A stretch of DNA of 64,000 bases from Chlorops oryzae (lineage: Eukaryota > Arthropoda > Insecta > Diptera > Chloropidae): positions 135,951,680 to 136,015,679 of the forward strand of contig CM035806.1 in NCBI GenBank assembly GCA_020466095.1. Direction: 5' to 3'. Positions 29,201 through 41,000 of this stretch are shown here, in pieces. Numbering within the stretch: position 1 is the first letter of the stretch; every line of letters starts with the position of its first letter. The notes beneath the pieces are model-generated. The model saw only the letters and a program-made list of their open reading frames with translations, was not told the origin of the DNA and did no database searches. The position numbers and the translations under genes were made by a program.

Positions 29201-30676
29201 CTTACCAGGAAACATTTTAGAAGTGATCAAATGTTTATATACCTGGGTATATACAAACCCTGTAGGAAGTTGAACTAGTGCAGAAGTATTCTTCGACTAC
29301 TTCCCAAATCAACAGTACTACTCGCTCGTAATTTCCCCGCCAATGCATTGAACTGTAAACTTTTACTCTGAGGTGCCATTCGAAAATCGACAGTCGCGTT
29401 TGAACTAGTGCAGAAGTAGAGGCAACAGGGCCAATTCAGTAAATTTGCTATATTACGTTGATAGATGGGGGACCGGCCCGCGCTATCGTAGCTCACAGCG
29501 TAGCGCGTGCACCCCGCGATCCGAAGGACCCAGGTTCAAATCCCGGGCCAAGCGAACGCCGATTTTTTTTTTTTAATCATTAGTAAAAATTGGAATCCTA
29601 AGAGGAATAAAAAGCAAATATATAAATAAGAAAGGTTTCAAATTGTGCAGAAAATGTTGAGCGAATATGTGCGCAATGTTGTGAGACAGCATTGGTGAAG
29701 ACTTTTTTTTCAATCCAATTATTTGAGTTTTTCGAAACATGCCATTCTTTTTTTCGCCTGCGACAGGAATTGAACTCGAGCCCTTCATATTGCCAAGCGA
29801 ATACGCTTTCACTACGCCACGGACCTATCTGACTCACGCACAGCAAATATATATATTAGATTAATGTGTGGGCAAAATTGAACTGTTGAATATGCCACTA
29901 GTTAGGTTCTACTGTCCGTGTCTCTACTCGCGTACTAGTTCTTTTTCCTATACTCGAGAACTACTCGCTAGGGCACAATTGACCCCCACTCTTCCTACAG
30001 GGAACATATTTGTAGGTATATGAGTGCGAAATGAGTCCGAACATTTTATAAAATATTAAGCTCAGATATATGATGCAATTGGGAAATATGAGGCTCGGCA
30101 GCATAACTCCGAAACGAGTCTGACCAATTTGGGAAATTAGGCTAGGGAACATGGCTCCGAAATGATTAGAAACTGTATGGATTTTGTATGGAAATTTGAG
30201 TGTCGAAAGAAATATAAAACTTTAGATTATGTACTATAACTAAGTATACTCTTGGGTCTAGTATATGACATAAAATAAGCACTTAAAATTTGTCCAGCGG
30301 TGTGCATAGGAGGAGGATAAAACTGTTATCGAAAGCTTTAAAGATTTTGCAAACGAAAATTGTAATGAAATTTCGGCAGCAGCAGATAGCCGTGGCTGGG
30401 TTAATGGAAAACTTAATTCGGTGGGGCAAATGATTGTGAGCTGTATAGTTTGAGACGATAAGGGATGGAGGTCGGCGTTTTGGGGTGGCATCACGCAAAA
30501 CTTTTCGCGGCAATGTTAGATGCGAGCTAGTTTCCATAGATTTGAAGTCAGCTTTTCGGCGCATTTGGCTGGAAAACTCCGCGAGTGTAGGGCGTAGTTT
30601 GGAAGTTGAAAAATGTGAAAACTACATCGATATATCTCTTAAATAGTGTGCCTTAGAAGGGAGTGTTAAATAAGGA

Positions 30677-30713
<37 letters not shown>

Positions 30714-33700
30714 ATATGTATACCCTTCATATGTATATGAATTTGAGTGTTTTGTAATTATCGGTCAACTCAAGGCGTGTTATCAAGGAGAAATCTTTAA
30801 GCACGCAAAGTGATGACGGAGCAATCGGTGTTTTGAGATACTCTATTGATTTTTTTTCTTCTTTTCTATATTGTCGTCTTCTTTGAATCCATAACTGTAA
30901 ATAGTTAGTAGGCAGTTGGAGTAAGGAAAAAAAGAAGAAGCAAGAAACGATAATTACTCCGAAAAAAAAGTGAGTTCAATTGAACAATTCCTCAGAGAAC
31001 ACGTGTGTCATTGACAAGTGATTCGTTTTGTTATGATTGCATCAATTTTGCGATTATTGCAATCCATTTGCCATTTATCGTGAATCCAAAGAAAATGTTG
31101 CCTCGTTGTTGTACACACGCGAGTTTTGTTATTGCATCGAAATTTTCACCCAACACAAAGAGATCAACGGTCGACACGATTAACTTTCATCTTCGTCACA
31201 TTCCAATTGTTCTTCGTTTGTATTCGGAGCGTAAAACAAAAGAAACCACACTGTTCGGAAGATTGAAGGTGAATATGGGGTGGGGAACTACAATTGTTAT
31301 TAGCATATCGTTACCTTAATGTAGAAAGGCCCTAACTAACAAATTTAGAATTTTACAGGAGCGAGAAAAAATTGAATTAAAACCAATTAAAAAAACCAAA
31401 AAAATATTACAATTTTGGGCCACAGCAGTAAGCTCTATTCAAAAGTTCAACCCAGTGGTTTTTATCATGGTCAATTTGGGGGCCCTTAATTTTTTTTATC
31501 ATGGTCAATTTGGGGGCGGTATATCGGAATATGCAAAAAAGTGATTTTTGGAAAAATTGTTAGTTGGGGCCTTTCTACATTAAGGTAACGATATGCAATA
31601 TCGTTTACCTATGAAAAGATGGAAAGAGTTCATCGAAAAAAATGCAAAACTCAAAAGAAAGGAATAACGAAATCGACAGACCAAAATGACAGCAGATCCA
31701 GTAATATAACCCTTAATTAATGCGCTTATCTTATCTGATAAATGGTGATTTGTTTACAAAATTGATTTTGTTTTTGATTCGAAGGCATTTTTAGGCAATA
31801 AAGCCGAAGAGCGACAGTAAATACAGGGCAATCAACGTGTGACGGAATGGAATTAAACCCGAGAGCTCTCTCGATGTAAATAATTTTTTGTTAATTTTTT
31901 CGGCTTTATACTTTTCCACATATTTTAGAGTATTTTCGAACTTATATTTTTGCGCCCCGTACATACGTATTTTAGAAATTTCGGACTCATTCTCAGACAT
32001 TAAAATCCTACATATTTCGGGTTCATATTTCTGACCTTCTTGTTTCATACATATTTCGGACTTGTATGCTCAGTCTCATATAATAATTATTTAAAAACAA
32101 AATCGAAGTTATTTCGGACTCATACTTCCGAGCCGCTTATTTTATACATATTTACATATTTCGGACTAATTGTCAGAGTTACATTTCTCAGCATAATTTT
32201 ACCTACATTTTCGGACACGTGTATTTTTTGATTTCGGACTCATTTCGGGCTCACATTTCTCAGTCTTTTATCTCCTACATATTTCGGACTCATTACAGAC
32301 GCACAGATCTAAGAATCATTTATGTATGAACACCTTCAAAATGGTTGCTGGGTAGTTGTGTTTTCAAAGGCACGTCATTACTAATGTATGTATAAGTATG
32401 TCGAGCAAATAAGAGAAAAGCTTTCAAAAAAATTTGACATTTTTCTAAACCGAAAAGAGCACGATCAATCTTTGGCACTGGGCCAATGAAAAGTAATAAA
32501 AGTTGAAAATTGCAAAATTGCAAAGCTAAATCCAAAGCCAAATCCAAAAAAATGAAAATTTTTACTTGAGATCATGATTTTTTTATAGCCCAAATTTTCA
32601 TTTTACCATTAGAGAGAAGAGACAGAGTGAGAGACATAGAGCTTCCGACCGACCTACCGAAAGACCAGTTGACAACTTTGTGTAGCTATGTATGACCATG
32701 TCCGTTCGAACTGGGAATATGAATATGATTGCCATTGTGACAATTGTGGGATGCTCTGGCGATGGTGCGGCTGCACGCGACGATCGCTCGCTGAGTCACT
32801 TTGTATTGGCGAAAAAGAGTATATAAAATTTTATTAATTTTATTGCTCTTATACCCTAAGCTGACGATTTAATTAGATGCTGATTCAACTGTCATTTGAA
32901 ATTGAAATTCAAAATTGAAAAATATCAAAATGTGACAACACTGTGACGGACAGACAATGAGAGCGCGAATTCATAGGCTCTCCCCCAACAATGCAAAAGT
33001 CACAACACACGCGAAACGAAAACAAAACAAAAACGCTCGCAACCATTGCGACGAAGACACTTGATTAAACAAAATGAAGTTTCACAGAAGCAGCGTCGAA
33101 GGGTTTTTAAAGGCCCTATCCACACCGAAGGCAGATGCCTAATGACCCTATTTTAGTCTTTCAATTGGTGAAGTTCATTCTCGGTAACGCAAGACTGAAT
33201 GTATTTTTTTTTTCCGTTTCGGTTTCTTTTTTCTCTCAATCTAATTTGTTCCAATTTTCATTTTTTGTTTGTTTTTGAATCCTACTTTCGACATAAGCAG
33301 TAATGTTGCAGCAACATTTGGATATCAGTAGAGAGTGAAAGAGTGAGGCAGTGAGAGAATGAGATAATGAGAGATTGAGCGAATAAGAGAATGAGAAGGT
33401 GAGACAGTTAGAGAGGGTGAGAGAGTGAAAGAGTGAGAGAATGAGAGAGTGAGAGAATGAGAGAAAGAGAGAAGGAGAGAAAGAGAGAAAGAGAGAAAGA
33501 GAGAAAGAGAGAAAGAGAGAAAGAGAGAAGAGAGAAAGAGAAAGAGAGAAAGAGAGAAAGAGAGAAAGAGAGAAAGAGAGAAAGAGAGAAAGAGAGAAAG
33601 AGAGAAAGAGAGAAAGAGAGAAATAGAGAAAGAGAGAAAGAGAGAAAAAGAGAATGAGGGAATGAGTGATTGAGAGAATGAGAGAATGAGGGAATGAGTG

Positions 33701-34074
33701 ATTGAGAGAATGAGATAATAATAGATTGAGAGAACCAGAGATTGAGAGAATGAGAGGTTGAGAGATTGAGAGAATAAAAGAATTAAAGAATGAGAAAGTG
33801 AGACAGTTAGAGAGGGTGAGAGAGTCAGAGAGTGAAAGAGTAAGAGAGCAAGAAGGCAAGAGAGCAAGAGGGAAAGCGAGCAAGACAGAAAGAGGGCAAG
33901 AGAGCAAAAGGGCAAGAGAGCAAGAGAGTAACAGAGTAAGAGTAAGAGAACAAGAAAGTGAGAGTGAGCTATTGAGCGAGCGAGAGGGAAAGAGTGAGAG
34001 CGCGCGAGTGAAATAGTGAGAGCGCGCGAGTGAAATAGTGAGAGAGAGTGAGTGAAAGAGAGAGAGAGATAGAT

Positions 34075-34105
<31 letters not shown>

Positions 34106-37100
34106 TGAGAGGAGAGAGAGAGAGAGAGAGAGAGCGAGTGAAAGAGTGATAGGAAGCGAGTGAAAGACTGAGAGGGTGAGGGACGCAAAGTGAAAGATCG
34201 AAGAGTATAAGAGTGTGAGAGAAAATGATGAAGTGAAAGAATGAGACTGTGAATGTGTGAGAATGATCGAGTTAGGGAGATATGTAGAGATGTTCATACT
34301 TGGAATTCGAATTGCAACAAAATGCGCTTCACAATATTTCCTATTAATTCGCAGGTCTAAACGAGGAGCTAGCTCAAAAAATATATTCATCTACTCCGTG
34401 TGATTTCTTTTTTTTTCTTCCTCTCAATTTCCCCCACAAAAAAAAATAAACAATTTTTTTTGTTTATGAATAGCTGCCCCGTGTGAGATTTTTATTTTTC
34501 GTACACACAATTCGGTTTAGTACGATCCGATCGCTTGTTGGCAGACAACACAAACACGCTGACACCGTCTCGCGGTAGAACGATTTCGGATTTCGGAGTG
34601 CCTGCTCGAAGCATGCAACAAAAATCGAAAGCAAAATAAAGAAAGAAAAAAAACGGAAAAACAGCACTCGAAAAAGATAAAAGAAAAGAAAAATAAATTA
34701 AAATTAAAATAAAAATAAAAATATAAAAAAAACAACAATAAAAGTCGGAAGGGGAAAACATATAAACGATTTTAAAAAATTCTCATCTTTAAAAGTGAGG
34801 CCAAAACACCTTAAAGGAATTCCGATTCATTTTGTTTCCCCACCAACCGCCTGTTGTCTAAAACTGTCATCATGGTGATGGTTGCTGGGTGTTTTGAATA
34901 CTAAGCGCGCGCACATTCTTACTTGAGATTTAGTGGCTAGAGACCACTCTAGTTAATTATTAGCTCAGCGTTATAAGGAGTGTGGCAGCAAAGGAAATTA
35001 TTCAAAGGGGAAGAAGTCGAAAAACATGCCCTTTGAATATGCAACCCCATCGCAATCAAGAATTCAGGTCGAGAAAGAGGATTTCTCGTAGAAGTGAAAA
35101 GATGAAATAAAAAATAAAAGCGTATTGTGGGTCGCACCTTATTTTTTGTTGATAGCTCTTCATGTTTTTTTTTTTGTGGAAAATTTTATGCGGAAAAGCG
35201 TCTTCCATTGTTTATAAAAATAATAACCCATTTGGTTGTTTGGCACGCGCTCGCGATTTGCAATTTTTTTTCGACCGACCGACCGACCGAACGACCGACT
35301 GACCAACCGACCGACCGAACGACCGACCGACCGACCGACCGACCGACCGACCGACCGACCGACCGACCGACCGACCGACCGACCGACCGACCGACCGACC
35401 GACCGACCGACCGACCGACCGACCGACCGACCGACCGACCGACCGACCGACCGACCGACCGACCGACCGACCGACCGACCGACGACCGACCGACCGACCG
35501 ACCGACCGACCGACCGACCGACCGACCGACCGAACTGACCGACCGACCGACCGACCGACCGACCGACCGACCGATCCGACCGACCAACTTGACTGCATGA
35601 AGTGTTAATTGTCATCGGGTACCTCCAGACCAACTTGCCAAGAAATCACACATAACATCGGCTTTTCGCGCATTTTCCAATGCGACCCGCTCAACGTCAT
35701 CGTCACTCCCACATTCTAACCGTTTCGGAGAGCGTCGCTGAGGGTTAGCAGCAAAATTAAAAAGAATAGGGGGGGAAAATAGTACGGGAAGGGGTGTGTG
35801 GAGCAGTCTGGTGGAGAAAATAATGAATCGCAATGAAAATTCCGTCAAAAATCGAAAAAACTCGCACCTTCTACTCAACGATTTCAAACGAAACGAGTAG
35901 GGGGGGAAAAACCGAAAACAAAATTTAAACAAATAATAAGAAAATAATAATTAAAAAAAAAAAAAAACATACTTCCTTGCAGGCCAAATATTGTCCGGAC
36001 AATCTCTGACTGCGTCTTTTGACGTTTGCTATTTTAAAAATCCGAGCGGCAGAAATATTGCCGAAAAACTTACATACATACATAGAAACGATTGCGCTTC
36101 TGTGTGTGAGTGTGCGCGAGTGTGCGTGTGTGTGTGTATTGGCGCGTGTGTTTGAATAAACACCCAAAAAGAATAAAGAGCGGCAGAAAAGAATTCCAAT
36201 CTCGCCGATGATTCCGATAGCGGCCAAACGCAGATATTTCTTCATTGGCCCACGTCGACCGCACACGCGTTGACACGCTGACATTGGCTGTTTAATTTCG
36301 CTTTTTATATCGTCGTTTTCCGTTCGTGTGTGTGTGTGTGTGTGTGTGTGGGTGCGTGCATTCGCTCCTTCGGCTGTAACGTTATTCTGGAAAACACCAA
36401 CAACAACAACAGCAACAAGTGAATCGTGAGCGAAGCAAATCGAATCGAACATGTCGAATAAAGCGCCATGGCCCGTTCGAAAGGGCATATTCCGTTCGAG
36501 CGGTCAATCGGATTTCGTGCCGACGCGTTCGCCGAGTCCCATCGTCGAAATGCCCATGTCGCCGCAACCGGTTAATACACCGTCTGGACGTTCAACGCCC
36601 ACAAATCGGTTCTCGCCGTCGTGCCCGCTGTCGCCACCACCGCAACCCATACAAGTTATTGCCGGTACAGCGGGCCCCATATGCACGTCGACCGCATCTG
36701 CGGCTATGACGTCATCCGCCGCGAAATCGACACAATCGGCGTCACATTCGGCGAAATCACAAACCACGTCCGCGACGTCCGCGTCCGCGTCCTCGTCCTT
36801 GTCATCCTCATCGTCGTCGTCGTCAAAGCAATCGGCCGCCTCAGCGCGAATGACCGCGTCGTCATCTGCATCTGCATCCGCTCGGTCAATACGAAAACAT
36901 TCTGCCCCACCCCAGATGCAGCAATTCGCCATTAATGCAGCCAATGCGAATAACACCAATGCCATCGCCATCGCCAACGCCAACGGCAATAACACCAACA
37001 CTCCGGCCCTTAAACATATACGCGAAATTCCCATCGAAGTTGAACAGAACAAGGTAGAGAAGGCCTAGAAAAAATTAAATTTTTTTGGATTTTTTTTTTT

Positions 37101-37989
37101 TATTCTGCAAGGACACGAAGAAATACTCTCTTTCCTATATACATATATGTATACAGTGGCGAGCAGAAATGAGTACATTTTGGGATCTTCAATTGTTTTC
37201 TCCTTATATCTCCGGTGTTAATAAAGATATCCAAGTGAAATTTTTGGTATATGTTCTCCAATTATTTGGGAATATAAATAGTGAGACGAAAACGAAGTAA
37301 AGGTGATAGGAAAAGAGAAAACAGAAAACATGCTAAGAGACCCGCATTTACTCAGTTTTGCTCGTTAGGAAAAATTTACTAACGATTTGAGATTAAATAG
37401 GAAGCAAGCGGGAAAAATTATAAATGTTTGTAGATAGCTCGTTGATGTTAGGTTCAAGGACTCCAAAACATATATTTCACATCTTTCCGATAACTTCATG
37501 CCTGTAGAGGCATCGCTTTATAGCGGGTTGAAATAGTTTATAAAAAATATTTTCAAAAAAATAAATATCTATAAAAATAAAACGATTTTCATATGTTTTT
37601 CAGTAAATAGTAATTCCATCAATTACTTGGAAAAATCTCACACTGATTGGTTGCCTAGTTTGTTCAAAGATTACGTGCAAACTACCAAAAATTTGGCTAT
37701 TTTAGAATAAAGGACACTTTCTCCAATCTAAAATTTCAAAATTGACCTCGATCGTTCCACTGGTTTTCAAACTATATCATGTTGAAGTACAGCGAAAAAT
37801 CGAACAACGTATAGCACAGAAATATTAGGGAGTTTTCATAGAATCTCATAGAAAACTCCAAACAACCGTTTCGTTATATACATATATACATATTTTTATC
37901 TGCGTCATTGCTCTCAATGTTCTGAGGACTCTCGATAATCGTAATTTTTCTTTTTAACATTTTACATTCCAAGTGTGTTTAAAACGTGA

Positions 37990-38029
<40 letters not shown>

Positions 38030-41000
38030 CTCGAATTTTTCGGCGATCTAGGAAGCTCTCTCGCTACGTGCTGGCGACATAACGCAGCAGTCGAGCAATA
38101 ATGTGGCTGCCGCAAGCATCAAAGTGCAAAGTGACACGTTCTCGGCAGATAAGAAAGCCATTTCGCAGACGCAGCAATCGCAAACGATGACCTCGAACGG
38201 CATCATAAGCCAGGAGAAACACGTGTCCTCGGCGTCACAGTCCAACTATACGATGACAACGAAAGGCGTCTCCAGTACGGGCAGCAGTATGATCTCCTCA
38301 TCGCAGATGTCATCGACAAACGGTCATTTGATCAAGCTGGCCGACCTGAAGCTGGACGATTTAAAATCGTTAACCGCCTCGAGTGGTCAGCGTGAAATTG
38401 AACAAGCCATAACCAAGTATTCCAATGTTCTAACCTCGTTCGTGAATACTCTGCAAGACGCAAAAGCCGCCACGCCAGAGAAGTCAATGTACCTTGATAA
38501 AATCAACGAAGTGATACAGCGAGCCTGGGCCGTTCCGACGCATGGCCACGAATTGGGCTATAGCCTTTGTAATTCGCTGCGCCAGAGCGGTGGTCTCGAT
38601 CTTCTGATGAAGAATTGCGTCCAAAATGATGTTAAAATTAAATTCTCATCCGCCAAGTTGCTCGAACAATGCCTGACCACAGAGAATCGCACGCATGTCG
38701 TCGATCACGGTCTCGATAAGGTGGTGAATGTCGCCTGTGTCTGCACGAAGGATACCAATACGGAGCACTCGCGTGTCGGCACCGGGATTCTTGAACATTT
38801 GTTCAAGCACTCCGAGGGCACGTGCTCGGATGTAATTAAGCTGGGCGGTCTGGATGCTGTGCTATTCGAATGCCGTACCAGCGACGTTGAGACACTGCGC
38901 CACTGTGCCAGTGCGCTGGCCAATCTATCGCTGTATGGCGGCGCCGAAAACCAAGAAGCAATGATATACCGCAAAGTACCCATGTGGCTATTCCCGCTAG
39001 CTTTTCACGATGATGACAATATAAAATACTATGCGTGCCTGGCCATTGCCGTTCTAGTCGCGAATAAGGAAATCGAAGCTGAAGTCCTAAAGTCCGGTTG
39101 TCTGGATTTGGTCGAACCGTTCGTCACAACGCACGATCCGTCGGAATTTGCCAAGTCGAATTTGGCGCATGCGCACGGCCAGAGCAAACATTGGCTGCAG
39201 CGGCTCGTTCCCGTTCTCAGTTCGAATCGCGAGGAAGCGCGAAACTTGGCCGCATTCCATTTCTGCATGGAGGCTGGCATAAAACGTGAACAGGGTAATA
39301 CAGAAATCTTCCGGGAAATCGGAGCGATCGAGGCGCTCAAAACTGTCGCCAGTTGCCCGAATGCCATCGCATCGAAGTTCGCTGCGCAAGCGCTCCGTCT
39401 AATCGGTGAGACTGTTCCCCATAAATTGTCGCAGCAGGTGCCGCTGTGGTCGGTGCTCGACGTCGAGGAATGGGTTAAGCAAATCGGTTTCGGCCAGTAT
39501 GCCAAGAAATTCGAAGAGTCGCAAGTCGATGGCGATCTGTTATTGAAATTAACCGAAGAGAACCTGCATGAGGATATCGGTATATCGAATGGTATATTGC
39601 TGAAGAGATTCGAACGCGAATTACAAAATCTCAAGCGAATGGCTGACTATTCGTCGAAGGATACGGCGAAAATTCATCAGTTTTTAGCGGAAATCGGACC
39701 CGAGTACTGTACGTATACGTATGCCATGTTACATGCGGGCATCGATCGGATGTCCTTGCCCCAAGTGAACGAAGATATGCTCGTGGCCGAGTGCTGCATC
39801 AAGAACTCCATACATCGATTGCGCATTTTGAATGCGGTCAAGAATCTGGAGAATTCGCTTCCCAGCTCATCGGAAGAGAATATGGCCAAGACGCTGGATG
39901 TGTTCGTCAGCTATAGGCGCTCCAATGGCTCACAGTTGGCCAGTTTGCTTAAAGTGAGTTGATTTTTATCTCTGATTCTAAGTGGGTATCTTAGTCGATT
40001 GGAAATAATCTTGTTTCATTTTCTATTTGCCACCATTAGGTCCACCTGCAATTGCGCGGCTTCTCTGTGTTCATCGATGTTGAACGATTGGAAGCGGGTA
40101 AATTCGACAATGGACTGTTGAACAGTATTCGTCAAGCGAAGAATTTCGTTTTAGTATTAACGCCAAACGCATTGCAGCGCTGCGTTGACGATGAGGAGGG
40201 CAAGGATTGGGTCCATCGGGTTAGTAGTCTCTGTGTCTATCTTGCTCTCTTCCTCTCTCTCCCCCTCTCTCCCTCTCTCTCCCCCTTTCTCTCCCTCTGT
40301 CACCATCTCTCTCCCTCTCTCTCCCTCTCTCTCCCTCTGTCACCATCTCTCTCCCTCTCTCTCCCTCTGTCACCCTCCCTCTCCCCTCTCTCCCCTCTCC
40401 TCCTCTCCTCTCTCCCTCTCCCTCTCTCCCCTCTCTCTCTCCCTCTCTCTCCCCCTCTCTCCCTCTCTCTCTCCCTCTCTCTCCTCTCCTCTCTCTCTCC
40501 CTCTCTCCCTCTCTCTCCTCTCTCTCTCTCTCTCTCTCACCCGCTCTCACCCGCTCTCTCTCACCCGCTCTCACCCGCTCTCTCCCACTCTCTCCCTCTC
40601 TATCGCCCTCTCACACCCGCTCTCTCACTCTCTCCCTCTCTTTCTAAATATACTTATATATCTCTTTGTTCGCCGGTAACAGGAAATCGTCGCCGCACTA
40701 AACTCCAACTGTAATATAATCCCGATCATAGACCAGCAATTCTCATGGCCCGAAACGGAACGGCTTCCCGAAGATATGCGGAGCGTCTGTCACTTTAATG
40801 GTGTAACGTGGATACACGACTATCAGGACGCTTGCATTGACAAATTGGAACGGTAATTACTGCAATTACTCGGTTGGAGTTTTGTTTTTTCAATTTTCGT
40901 TTTCCTCTCTCTCTCTCTCTCTCTCTATCTCTTGCTCTTTCCCTCTTATCTCAGATTTATGCGCGGTGAGAAGAATATCGATCGTATAACGGCGATGGCG

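Larger units (their letters stand above)
28463..36279 (+). other. large Ect4 intron, distal part
   Basis: No coding exon was recognised in 7.8 kb. It contains two tRNA-like SINE relics (29470, 29702), a (TA)n run (30681-30712), a TIR element (31303), a degenerate tandem array (31915), a GA satellite (33330) and a GACC satellite (35273). Confidence 0.6.

Noticed and set aside
29533..29543. Possible true tRNA gene around this B-box
   Set aside because: No full cloverleaf could be folded by eye; treated as a SINE or tRNA relic.
33236..34390. 384-residue minus-strand frame
   Set aside because: Opposite-strand reading of a GA satellite.
35273..35585. CRISPR-like array
   Set aside because: No spacers; a simple tetranucleotide satellite in an animal genome.
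35127..35633. PTDR and GRSV repeat proteins on both strands
   Set aside because: Frames of the (GACC)n satellite; no evidence of expression.
36504..37052. 182-residue minus-strand frame
   Set aside because: Antisense of the 36451 coding exon; low-complexity Ala/Asp only.
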